DNA of 64,000 bases, from contig JAQFVV010000354.1 in assembly GCA_028023455.1 (NCBI GenBank), positions 496,001-560,000 on the forward strand. The letters are read 5' to 3'. Made by a program: the position numbers and the translations under genes. The notes below the pieces were generated by a model, which did no database searches, was not told where the DNA came from, and saw nothing but the letters and a program-made list of their open reading frames with translations. The stretch is from Epiperipatus broadwayi (taxonomy: Eukaryota; Onychophora; Udeonychophora; Euonychophora; Peripatidae). This document shows positions 22,319 to 32,940 of the stretch, in pieces. Within the stretch, counting starts at the first letter, position 1. Every line of letters starts with the position of its first letter.

Positions 22319-24473
22319 TGAACCTGATTGAAATCCGATTAAGTTTTTAATTTTCACTAAACTTAATTTTTGTTAAATCTTATTTAATGTTTAAATTTTT
22401 ATTATTATTTAAAAAGAATACGTGTATCAAAATACACGAGCGTTTATATGTAAAACGGTTCATTTCAGTGTTATCGATTTATTTTAAAATAATTTTCTTA
22501 TACCGCTTGTTTTTACTTTAAATCAATTAATTAAAAAACAAGCAACCTAGCTAATTACTTTCCTGTAGCTTTTATTTTAATTATTGTAAACAATTCTAAA
22601 AGCGGAGATTTGATTTTTATGTAGTTGTTTTCATTTCAATAATCCCTGGGTAGAATTCTTAGATAGATTGAGTGGGAGATTAATATTTGCCCTGCCTAAG
22701 GCATAGAAATTGGACAACAAGGAAAGTGTTTCGCGGGAAATGGAGCAACGTATAAATAGCCCCGAAAATTTGGAGAGTTAGTTAATTCATTATTCGTCAC
22801 TAGACAAGCTGTTCCTCAAGTGAAAGTTTATCTCAATGGACATTTAAATTCTTAAAGGAAATTCGCTGTTATTTAAATCCTTTTGCTTGCAACAAGATGA
22901 AAAATTCTATACGTGTTACCACCACCCGAATGGCTTGCTAACTCAACAAAAGACGGATCCCTGACTTCCAAATTTGCTCCAGTAATGCCTTAAACACCTA
23001 CAAGAAGCCGGAACCTCTTTACATCTACCTTGCCATGGTCGAAGAACCTGAAAATGAACTTAAGTAAAAGTGCGCACTCTACGCGAACTGTGTTTTACCG
23101 AAAGGTAACTATTTGCTTTTATTCTTCCCAGGGTAAATTAATTCTCATTAAATCTCCACTCAATCTAATCATAAATATGTATTCCTAAACAATATAGCCT
23201 CATATTTAATATTTGCTGTGATTTCTAATATTTTGTAATATGTCTTGGAATCTTAGTTTTAAGATTCCAAGTTGCTTTCAATTTTTGTTTATTGGAGAGT
23301 GACGAGTGAGTTTTCTATTTTTATGTATTTTTATAAATGCTTTGGCAGTCGTGCCTTTTAAATGCTTACCTGTAATTATGTTAATATTCAATAATTAATT
23401 TTAAACTCTATGTTTGCCCTATTGCTAAACCTCCAAAATCTTTTGGCTGACGACTTTATTGTCTAATTTTCCGCAGGTGGGGATTTCGGTTCTTATATCT
23501 CTGAAGGCGGAAATTAGAATTGTTTTTCTTTGTAATTTTATAAGTTGTCAGCAGGAAGATAAAATATATCCCTCTTTAAATTACAGGTGAGCAATACCTT
23601 CGTTCTGCTAGAGTATTTAAACTTTTAATATTTCGTACTCATGTGCACTCTCCGATAGATTTCTTTTTGGTATTTATTATGTGTGCTTTAAATTTATCAG
23701 AGCGTGTACTCAGAATTTGTTTGTAAGTTTATTTTCTTTAAATGCTGGGGCAGACGTAACTGTTTTTATAATTATTTACTTGTCCCTTATTGAGACCTTT
23801 AATTATTAATTTTAAAGTAATTTTCGCCAATCGTTTGGCTGGGATTCACCAGTTTTTAATTGTTTTACTTCCTTTCAATCATATTTTTCGGTTGTTCTTG
23901 AGGTGGATCAATCACCGTTATTTTAAACATAGTAATAGGTGCAGCTCATACCGATATAAGGACATTCGGGGTCTGACCAAATCTTGGATCTCGAAAAGCT
24001 CATCGGCGCTGGTGGCTTTGATCTATTTCAAGGACGTATTGTTTAAATATCTGAAAGTGAAAACCAATGTTTGGATGAATCCTCTGCTGAATGAAATTTG
24101 CTTCCTCCCTTTTAAATTTGTTTATTAGAGAATCAGTAGATCTGCCAGAGCATTGCATTTAGTCTTTCTGGTACACGCCTGAGCTAATCATATTTGTTAA
24201 CTTATAAACTTTTCTTATAAGTTAATTTTCTCTTAATAAAATTTTATTAAATATGTTTAAACTTAATTTGGCTGACGTTTGTCTTTGTGCTTTTGTCTCA
24301 ATTGTCTAAACAATTTAAGATCTCTTGTTTCTCCCTGAGTCTAGTCGGCGCAAACCATCATCATCATCTATTCTGATCACAGTAAACAAATTTTCCAGAC
24401 ACGTAGTGGTCTGGTGGCGCCCTCTGTATCAGAATAGATTGATAGATGAAATTAAAAGCTTTCATCTGGCACA
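22319..24473 (+). repeat. 5' LTR of the non-autonomous element
   Basis: It starts TGAACCTGATTG and ends CATCTGGCACA. It contains a TATA box at 22751, a hairpin with stem CCAGAC/GTCTGG directly before TGGCGCC at about 24392-24422, and ATCATCATCATC nearby. An open stretch of 112 codons at 23790-24128 is duplicated in the other LTR, but no motif supports it as a gene. Confidence 0.9.
22751..22758 (+). promoter_or_regulatory. Candidate TATA box of the 5' LTR
   Basis: TATAAATA followed by GCCCCGAAAATTTGG is conserved in the 3' LTR (26459-26466). The diverged minus-strand copies near 43.1 and 45.85 kb read TATAAATAGCCC on the minus strand, showing selection or common descent of the core promoter. 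Confidence 0.6.
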
Positions 24474-24486
24474 TAATAGGAATTTT

Positions 24487-24530
24487 TAGCGCAACCAACG
24501 TAAGGCTTCAAGTTCAAACCCATGTGAGAT
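24487..24530 (+). promoter_or_regulatory. Candidate primer-binding site, extended lysine tRNA complement
   Basis: TAGCGCAACCAACGTAAGGC lies 13 bases past the LTR. It resembles the complement of the animal tRNA-Lys(CUU) 3' end with a two-base insertion, and the following TTCAAACCCATG and TGAGATTTTG still resemble that tRNA's T-arm and anticodon arm complement. The old copy keeps a version (44340-44400, minus strand). It may be a primer site or captured antisense tRNA. Confidence 0.45.
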
Positions 24531-24942
24531 TTTGTTTAGGCAATTGAGAAAGATTTCAGGTATAAGAGGCAAGATTTAGTAGGTGGAGGTTCGGTTTTGT
24601 TAATTATTGCATGTATTTTGGAGCAGTTTGGTAGAATGGGGTTCGTCTTCCTTTTAATGAAATAATTTAGAAACTTAGAAAGCGTATTTTCAAAAAGTCT
24701 GTCGGAGTAATTTTATTTGAAGAGTTAAATATAGTTCATCTTCTTTTATATGAAATAAATTATAAACAGTAAAAAGAGTATTTTCTAAAAAGTCTGTCTA
24801 AGTTAATTTTTTTTAAGAGTTAAATATAGTTCGTCTTTGTTATGAAATAATTTATAGAAAACAGTAAATAGCATTTTATTTGCTTTTAGATTTTTAGATT
24901 TTTTTTAAGAAGTTAGTATTGCAAATTTAGTCTGGTGTGAAA

Positions 24943-25791
24943 ATGGGAATAGTTAACAAAGAAGAGAGTGAGTCACAGATGATGATGAAGATGTTGATGA
25001 AGTTGGTAATAGAAATGAAAGAGGATATGAGTGAATTCAAGAAAAGTCAGCAAGCAATGATGGCAGAGTTTAAAGTGGAAATAAAGGAAGAAATTAGTGA
25101 AGTTAAGCAGGGCCAGCAGGCAATGAAGGAAGAAATGATTAGGGAAATGAAAGAAATGAGATGAGAAATAATGGGAGAAGTAGAAGAAACTCAAGAAGTA
25201 GAAAAAGTTGAGGTCATAAAAGATATAGAAATTGAAGTAGCACAGGATAGTGTTAGGACAGAGAAGGTGGAAATAAAGTTAGAAATAAGCACAGATGGGT
25301 TACAAATAGAAAATGTGGTGGAAAATTTAGTAAATGTAAATAAAGCAATAGAAGAAAGTTATAAGGTAAAAACAGAAAAGCAGGTAGAAGAGTTTCCGCA
25401 TGAAACTAAAAATAAATTGGTTTCAATAACTGTTTGTGTTGAATATGAGTTTGAAAAGAAGAAAAGAATTAATAAAAAGATTAAGAAATATGATTTTAAG
25501 GTTGAAATAGAAGCCATATATAGAAGGATCTTAGGTCAAACAGTCAAAAAGTTCGTAGACGATAAATTCTTTCCGTATACTAATGCTGATAGTATGAGTA
25601 GTAAAAGGGGACACTTAGTAGAAAGGTGTTTTGCTCGGCAAAACAGTTTTCCATTATATGAGATAGAAAACAAAATAGAACGTGAAAAAGACAAGAGAAA
25701 ATTATATAAGCTAAGAAAATATAAGAGAGGGAAAGGAACTTATTTCAGTAAGTTAGTAAAAGGAGTAAAAGAACCGCCGGACAAAAGTTAA
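24943..25791 (+). pseudogene. Coiled-coil Gag-like ORF of the non-autonomous element (one TGA)
   Basis: The ATG at 24943 starts a frame with a single TGA at 25162-25164; it is otherwise open to the TAA at 25789. A GTG six bases upstream is also in frame. The N-terminal 70 residues are Met/Lys/Glu-rich heptads (FKKSQQAMMAEFKVEIKEE, then VKQGQQAMKEEMIREMKE), a coiled coil like that at the start of some arthropod Gypsy Gags. The middle is acidic (EVEETQEVEKVEV). The C-terminal part, KKYDFKVEIEAIYRR followed by YTNADSMSSKRGHLVERC, loosely resembles the YDF..G..NADALSR linker that ends RNase H in Gypsy Pol. I infer a Gag start fused to a Pol remnant by internal deletion. The TGA may be a CGA decay. 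Function unknown. Confidence 0.55.
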
Positions 25792-26029
25792 GGGTTCAGC
25801 ATTTAGCAATCGGACGGATTGTTTTTAATAAAAATAAAAAAAATTTTGTTAATGAATTATGAGAATGGAGAAAGGTTTTGATTAAAATGAAATATTGTCT
25901 TGTTTTTCATGAGTGCGAGGCAAACGTTCGGCCGAATTTCTAAGAATATTTTTAAAGTGTTTATAGTTTTAAAAAAAAAAGTTACAGGAATGTTTTTTTT
26001 TTTTTTTTTTGATCACGTTTTGAGGCAGT

Positions 26030-28181
26030 TGAACCTGATTGAAATCCGATTAAGTTTTTAATTTTCACTAAACTTAATTTTTGTTAAATCTTATTTAATG
26101 TTTAAATTTTTATTATTATTTAAAAAGAATATGTGTATCAAAATACACAAGCGTTTATATGTAAAACGGTTCATTTCAGTGTTATCGATTTATTTTAAAA
26201 TAATTTTCTTATACCGCTTGTTTTTACTTTAAATCAATTAATTAAAAAACAAGCAAAGCTAATTACTTTTCTATAGCTTTTATTTTAATTATTGTGAACA
26301 ATTCTAAAAGCGGAGATTTGATTTTTATGTAGTTGTTTTCATTTCAATAATCCCTGGGTATAATTCTTACATAGATTGAGCGGGAGATTAGTATTTGCCC
26401 TGCCTAAGGCGTAGAAATTGGACAACAAGGAAAGTGTTTCACAGGAAATGGAGCAACGTATAAATAGCCCTGAAAATTTGGAGAGAGTTAATTCATTATT
26501 CGTCACTAGACAAGCTGTTCCTCAAGTGAAAGTTTATCTCAATGGACATTTAAATTCTTAAAGGAAATTCGCTGTTATTTAAATCCTTTTGCTTGCAACA
26601 AGATGAAAAATTCTATACGTGTTACCACCACCCGAATGGCTTGCTAACTCAACAAAAGATGGATCCCTGACTTCCAAATTTGCTCCAGTAATGACTTAAA
26701 CACCTACAAGAAGCTGGAACCTCTTTACATCTACCTTGCCATGGTCAAAGAACCTGAAAATGAACTTAAGTAAAAGTGCGCACTCTACATGAACATTGTT
26801 TTACCGAAAGGTAACTATTTTCTTTTTTATTCTTCCCAGGGTAAATTAATTCTCATTAAATCTCCACTCAATCTAATCATAAATATGTATTCCTAAACAA
26901 TATAGCCTCATATTTAATATTTGCTGTGATTTCTAATATTTTGTAATATGTCTTGGAATCTTAGTTTTAAGATTCCAAGTTGCTTTCAATTTTTGTTTAT
27001 TGGAGAGTGACGAGTGAGTTTTCTTTTTTTATGTATTTTTATAAATGCTTTGGCAGTCATGCCTTTTAAATGCTTACCTGTAATTATGTTAATATTCAAT
27101 AATTAATTTTAAACTCTATGTTTGCCCTATTGCTAAACCTCCAAAATCTTTTGGCTGATGACTTTATTGTCTAATTTTCCGCAGGTGGGGATTTCGGTTC
27201 TTATATCTCTGAAGGCGGAAATTAGAATTGTTTTTCTTTGTAATTTTATAAGTTGTCAGCAGGAAGATAAAATATATCCCTCTTTAAATTACAGGTGAGC
27301 AATACCTTCGTTCTGCTAGAGTATTTAAACTTTTAATATTTTGTACTTATGTGCACTCTCCGATAGATTTCTTTTTGGTATTTATTATGTGTGCTTTAAA
27401 TTTATCAGAGCGTGTACTCAGAATTTGTTTGTAAGTTTATTTTCTTTAAATGCTGGGGCAGACGTAACTGTTTTTATAATTATTTACTTGTCCCTTATTG
27501 AGACCTTTAATTATTAATTTTAAAGTAATTTTCGCCAATCGTTTGGCTGGGATTCACCAGTTTTAATTGTTTTACTTCCTTTCAATCATATTTTTCGGTT
27601 GTTCTTGAGGTGGATCAATCACTGTTATTTTAAACATAGTAATAGGTGCAGCTCATACTGATATAAGGACATTCGGGGTCTGACCAAATCTTGGATCTCG
27701 AAAAGCTCATCGGCGCTGGTGGCTTTGATCTATTTCAAGGACGTATTGTTTAAATATCTGAAAGTGAAAACCAATGTTTGGATGAATCCTCTGCTGAATG
27801 AAATTTGCTTCCTCCCTTTTAAATTTGTTTATTAGAGAATCAGTAGATCTGCCAGAGCATTGCATTTAGTCTTTCTGGTACACACCTGAGCTAATCATAG
27901 TTGTTAACTTATAAACTTTTCTTATAAGTTAATTTTCTCTTAATAAAATTTTATTAAATATGTTTAAACTTAATTTGGCTGATGTTTGTCTTTGTGCTTT
28001 TGTCTCAATTGTCTAAACAATTTAAGATCTCTTGTTTCTCCCTGAGTCTAGTCGGCGCAAACCATCATCATCATCTATTCTGTTCACAGTAAACAAATTT
28101 TTCCAGACACATAGTGGTCTGGTGGCGCCCTCTGTATCAGAATAGATTGATAGATGAAATTAAAAGCTTTCATCCGGCACA
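26030..28181 (+). repeat. 3' LTR of the non-autonomous element
   Basis: It matches 22319-24473 with scattered substitutions, most of which remove a CpG in one copy (for example positions 26132 and 26148 against 22421 and 22437). TATA box at 26459-26466. No strong polypurine tract precedes it: the bases before are TTTTGAGGCAGT after an 18-base T run. Confidence 0.9.
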
Positions 28182-28189
28182 ATATATAT

Positions 28190-28573
28190 ATATCAAATAA
28201 GCATAGCTTAATGTATATAAAAGTAGTATATACATAAACTATTCCCTCATGAGTTATGAAGAAATATTCATCTCTATGTTAGTAAATAATAAAAAGAAAA
28301 ATGGACATAAATATTCTTTAAGCTTGTGGTATTAATAAGATTTTATTTGCTGATATTATAGTAAATTCAAGATGGATATATGATAGCCAGATGTTAGTAC
28401 ACTATTACCAATTTCAGCATATGAAAATTTATTAAAATTGCAAGCTTTTATTCTTTATCATTTGCTAATATAGAGAAGTTGTAGTTTACTCCCATTCAAT
28501 TATATATGTATCGTATTTTAAGCACTGTTTAGAGTGATTTACTATATTGCACCTATAGTTAACACACACACAT

Positions 28574-28606
<33 letters not shown>

Positions 28607-28610
28607 AATG
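28190..28610. repeat. AT-rich flank with CA/TA microsatellite
   Basis: A CA repeat (28563-28586) continues into a TA repeat (28586-28606), 26 bases outside the donor of the arrestin exon. The rest shows no gene. Confidence 0.6.
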
Positions 28611-28631
28611 AGTAGTGTTTAAAAAACTTAC

Positions 28632-28852
28632 TCTAGCTTCTGGAATAGAGTTTAAGTCTAAAGTTGTGCTGACATTAAATGTTCTTGTCACTGAAGGCTG
28701 GACTAAGATTGAACCATTTCTCATTTCAGTTTTACAGTTGTATTCAACTAATCCATCTGATGTTGAGACAGATGTGGGAATATTTAAAGGAAGGCGGATA
28801 CTAAACGGAAATTCATGAGAACCAGTGGAAATGGGCTGCTTGATTTCTGGAT
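28632..28852 (-). CDS. Arrestin-domain protein, internal exon (Arrestin_N, second half)
   Basis: On the minus strand a 221-base exon runs from an acceptor (TTTTTTAG at 28853-28860) to a donor (GTAAGT at 28626-28631). The first two bases complete a codon begun in the exon at 32828-32938, giving DPEIKQPISTGSHEFPFSIR, then LPLNIPTSVSTSDGLVEYN and TFNVSTTLDLNSIPEAR. The pattern H-E-F-PF-S-I-x-LP...S...G...Y, then F-x-V...LDLN, is the end of the arrestin N-terminal domain of ARRDC-type adaptors, which link membrane cargo to ubiquitin ligases and endocytic sorting. The frame is fully open and ends in phase 0. Downstream exons (arrestin C domain) were not found; the LTR elements lie on that side, so they may be far away. 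Confidence 0.85.
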
Positions 28853-31800
28853 CTAAAAAAGAGTGAGGATATCAGATTCCAAAAATAGTGCACAGAAAGA
28901 TTATTATATCTGTTTATTGAAACAGTAAGATTCGTATTCGAATCTTAAGTTTCACCTTTTCTGTCGTCTCTCACTGACCGGTCTATCCCACCCAAATTTA
29001 AACTTTTGGTATCGAGTTGTGTGTGTAACAATATTAAAAATGTATAAATATATGTAGAATTCAACATGAACATGCACACATTTCGATCTCAAATTAAAGG
29101 CAATAAATACGGATAAAGTAATATAATTTAGATTTCTTTAGCTAAATAAAATTTTGTGTAATATTAATCATTTATTTTGAATTTATAAAGTTCGTATTTA
29201 TTGCTTAGTTTAAATTTCATTAAATAATAATTCTAACAAAATCTGATGCAATAATTAATTAAAGTTAAAATAATTTTATTTCCTTTTGTCTTTGAAAATT
29301 TAAAAGCATCGGTCAGTGACAGATAATAAATTAATTATAGAAAAATTCCAAAAGAATGTAATTAACGAATGTAAAAAAAAAACAACAAAACAAACAATAG
29401 CACAGCAGATTTCTTTCTAATTAAAACCAGCAAAAGCATTGATTATCCTGAGGGCAAGACAAAGAAAACCTAAAAATATCTCAACAAAAAAATTAAAAGA
29501 TCAAGATTAAAAAAAGGAGGCCATCTTGGACTTGCTGGAGACTTGCACTTGAATTTTAGCTTTGCTCTCAAGTGGAGAGTCTAAAATATCTTAAAATAAA
29601 TTGATATTGCCAAGGTATGACCGAGTAAGCACCGAGATTATTCTCCATCGGGAGATGGTCCACCATATGCCGAACTTCACCTTGCCCATCGTAAAAACAC
29701 CATAATGATCTGCTGCCTGAAATAAACAAGAAAGCCGCTGCTGTTAAAATCAATAAAAAAAACCCAAAGACAAGAAAGAAAACTGTTAATCACAAACAAT
29801 CTACTATTAAAAAAATGGACAAAAACATCTTATAAAACAGGTACCTGTGTGTGTATTCCAAATTATAGAGTACTCTAGTAAATAAGCTATAGCTCATCTC
29901 CTACTATTTGTCTAACTTCTAAATGTTAAAATTGTAATTTTGTGAAACTAAAATTTGAGAATTAATGTAATCTGTAAATTTCTCGCATAATTTAGCTTAT
30001 CCCCCTCTATCCTTCTTAGGTGTGTATTTCTCAAATCTACACTTTATTTATAATTATCATTGAAATATTACCTTCTCATAATTGTTTTAGTTTTAAAGCT
30101 AAATCCATAATCGCTTGAACATTGAATGCGTGTCGAATTGTCATTAATATTTGCTTTATAAATAACTTAAATTTCATATAAATCAACACGCATTCAAAGA
30201 ATCAGTTATTGTAATGCAGGGTCTACTACTTCGTAACAGCTGGCATTCTCGCTGTAATAAGTCCCCTTTTTAGATATTTTTATTATTATTAAATTTTAAT
30301 GAATAATTACGGAAATTTCATTTCTTTGACAGTCACCAATTTTCTTTCAGTCAACGTTGATAATGGGGGGCCGAGTTTGAAATCTAGTTAAATATTACCA
30401 TAATCTTTTAGATCTTATACATGTGTTACGTTTTAAAGCCACGATGGCTCATTCCATGCCGTGAATACTCCGGATTCTATAGGGTTGAATTAACCCCAGT
30501 CGTCCTACACAAGTGGACATGATAATGTTCCCGTAGGGCTTGATGACCGTCATGCAGCCAGCTGGAAAATTGCAACACAGACCGCTTGTCCTTGGCTATG
30601 CTCATGTGACACCTTACCTCTTTGGGTCGAGGCAGAGACCAACCCGAAACCCTTATAAACTTATTCACAGCATTGCAGTTTCAGTGCTGCCATTTTATAT
30701 CGCCCTTCTAAAATGTACCACGTGTTCCTTTATTTAGTTTATCATTCTCTATATCACTCCGCCTCAGCATTATCTTCGTCATCCACTCTCAAATAAATGT
30801 TCGCCCTTAGTCGTAAAATAAATATTTTTATTAAATAAATGTATGTCCGCCGCCACGGGTGACTCTTGCAGTGCAAAGTATAAATCCCCTACAGTATGCC
30901 TTAGAAATACTCACTCAGGAACCTTAGGTAGCTAGATTACGCCTTCATATAAATGAATGCTCTTTATAAATAAATGTATTTTTATATATAGTAAAGTTGC
31001 CAATTAGCTATTGAAACTCTGAATATAAAATATGATTAATAACATTAATAGTGTTTTTTTTATTAAATACGTAAATAAATAATTTTAACTGTACGTCTGT
31101 AGTTAAGTTTTCATTTATTCGATGCCCATTATATATATTTCCTCGATTATATCTGTGAATTAATATTCGTTTGATTGTTGGCCAACTCGGAAACAAAACC
31201 ATGAATCTCGTGCATCTCCCTGACTACCGTGCCTAAAGAAGTGTTTACTTATGTCGCATCAAAGGCGTTGTTCCGTAGATTGTAGTGTGGAACCGATAAA
31301 CTATGTTTGAACTCGGTACCATGGGTGGCTTCGCTACTCGATGGTGCTGCTGTTCTGTGTGGTGGTCGAATTCTGCACTATGTTAACGAGATACACGTGT
31401 TTTGACTCTTACATTATATTACGTATTAATAGTAGAAAAAGTCACAAGAAAAAAAAAATCCATGATATAAAGATATATCTATCCTAGATATAGTTGTAAA
31501 ATAGTATACCAATATTTTATCTAATTTGGGATATGTATATGCTTAGAAACATTTAGAATATACCAAAAAGATTGAACAAAAGTGGGAAGTATGAGATAAA
31601 AAAATCAAAAGTTACTACTGATTAAATTATTAGTTTTATTTCTCAAAACCCTCCATTTCTTGTTATTAATGTAACTAATTGCTGTATTATTTTTAAACAT
31701 CAGACATTTACTCTTTACATTTAAAATGTTAAACTTTATTCCTTCTTTTACTTAAATTTACAGATGAAATTATCACATAGTTTATAAAATATTTCAATGC

Positions 31801-31929
31801 ATACTAAAGTGTATTCCAGTAAAAAGGTAATATAGGTTTTTTCTAAACTTCCTGCAATGCCATCTACTGATGATGACTGTTTCTATTATGCCTTTATTAA
31901 CTCAATATATAACAACCATTAGGGACTAC

Positions 31930-32330
31930 TCTACTACACAGCCACTGTAAACACAGAGACAAAACTTTCCATACAATAGTGCCACTCAGTACAAGCTACA
32001 GTAATCAATGAATGCAGGAAAGTTTGTGCATAAAATTCCTATCTATTGCTTACTCATCCATTATCCTCAGACTAGTTTTTAGGTTATGGTTTTTAGCAAT
32101 GAGGAGCCTTAGAATTGATAGCACTGTACCTGAGAGCACTGCACCTAGAGGTGCAGTGATTTCAGATCCAAAACTCCTCACTGATAAAAGTCATAATATA
32201 GAAACTAGTCTGGGAATATTGGAAGAGTGGGCAGCTTTATTGAGTGATGCTACTGTAAGGAGACTTTTGCATCTGTGTAAATAGCATGTAAAAGCATAAA
32301 GAATGGTGATCATATGTTGTTTAGTGGTCA
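31930..32330. repeat. MITE-like foldback family 1, intronic copy
   Basis: ACAAAACTTTCCATACAATAG and CAGTAATCAATGAATGCAGG match the arm and core of the copies at 3.95, 7.55 and 39.1 kb. The inner module (GAGAGCACTGCACC to GAAACTAGTCTGGG) matches 7860-8000. GTGATCATATGTTGTTTAGT at about 32308 matches the outer flank at 7670. An open stretch at 32012-32284 is a product of this repeat, not a gene. Confidence 0.7.
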
Positions 32331-32351
32331 GGCACTGAAAACTGACACTGT

Positions 32352-32645
32352 AAACTAATAGACACTTTTAGGGATTACTCTCCTTTCCAAATACAAGATA
32401 GTCTTTTGAAAATTTAGAATGAATCTAATCTACCTTTTAAACCTAAACATATATGTATAGGCAAATCTTAAGCATTAGGAAATGAGAGCTTGAAGATATT
32501 AATTAATCACTTTTTTAATTCCATTTGCTATGTTTTAATTGTTTATGTGTGTGTTAAAAAGGTATAGTGGATTTATTCCATCTTTTCAAAAAACTTTATG
32601 TTGTGTTTGGAAAGGAGAGTACTCCTTAAAAGTGTTTATTAGTTT
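32352..32645. repeat. Inverted-repeat element, intronic
   Basis: Arms of about 45 bases start AAACTAATAGACACTTTTAG and contain ACTCTCCTTTCCAAA; the right arm is the inverse with a few mismatches. It abuts the family 1 copy. The centre has no coding region. It looks like a small non-autonomous DNA transposon. Confidence 0.7.
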
Positions 32646-32827
32646 TATGAGATGTGGGTGGTCTTAATGATTGTTATACATTAAAACATAGCACTATATA
32701 AATAAATAACTCATTAACTCAATATATGTTGCATGTTAATCAATATTTATATATATTATAAAAGATAGCAATACATAAATTGCAGGCCAAATAACATTAA
32801 TATATATACACTGAAATAAAGTCTTAC

Positions 32828-32938
32828 CGATTTCCCATATATTTTTTTTCAGCTTAAAATATTCCTCTCTATCAGATACTTTTGCAACTTCCGTTGAAAT
32901 TCGGAATTCGCAAAATCCTTTAACAGTTATGCTGATAC
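32828..32938 (-). CDS. Arrestin-domain protein, upstream internal exon
   Basis: A 111-base minus-strand exon is bounded by an acceptor (TTTTTTTAG ending at 32939) and a donor (GTAAGAC from 32827). It starts with the last two bases of a codon that is probably glycine and reads ISITVKGFCEFRISTEVAKV, then SDREEYFKLKKNIWEI, leaving one base for the next exon. The G-I-x-V-x-x-KG-x-C-E-x-R...E-Y-F pattern is the early-middle of the arrestin N domain in ARRDC proteins. Phase 1 at its end matches phase 1 at the start of 28632-28852, strong evidence for a real spliced gene. The first exon with the initiator Met was not found upstream and may lie beyond 33 kb or outside the window. Confidence 0.85.
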
Positions 32939-32940
32939 CT

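Larger units (their letters stand above)
22319..28181 (+). mobile_element. Non-autonomous LTR retrotransposon with 2.15-kb LTRs
   Basis: LTRs at 22319-24473 and 26030-28181 begin TGAACCTG and end GGCACA. It sits in a TA repeat, so the target duplication (ATAT type) cannot be sized. The 1556-base internal region is too short for pol and holds only one coiled-coil ORF (24943-25791). No protease, reverse transcriptase or integrase motif is present. It must borrow enzymes, presumably from a Gypsy relative. An older copy lies at 41.8-46.2 kb on the other strand. In size it resembles plant LARD elements, but it retains a gag-like ORF. Confidence 0.85.
28861..32827 (-). other. Intron of the arrestin-domain gene
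   Basis: The intron starts GTAAGAC at 32827 and ends TTTTTTAG at 28853, about 3.97 kb. It carries family 1 foldback sequence and another inverted repeat at 31.9-32.65 kb. Three GC-richer patches (29545-29745, 30430-30740, 31200-31380) have many CpGs and no recognised domain or RNA; the first contains the hairpin CCATCGGGAGATGG. They may be remnants of old LTRs. Confidence 0.7.

Noticed and set aside
23790-24128. 112-codon open frame inside the non-autonomous LTR
   Set aside because: No start context or motif, and the second LTR breaks it by a one-base difference.
29550-29745. Possible spliceosomal RNA gene (U1-like or similar)
   Set aside because: A few short matches and a hairpin, but no Sm site and no aligned core to U1, U2, U4, U5, U6 or 5S.
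32012-32284. 90-codon open frame in the arrestin intron
   Set aside because: It coincides with family 1 foldback sequence present elsewhere.
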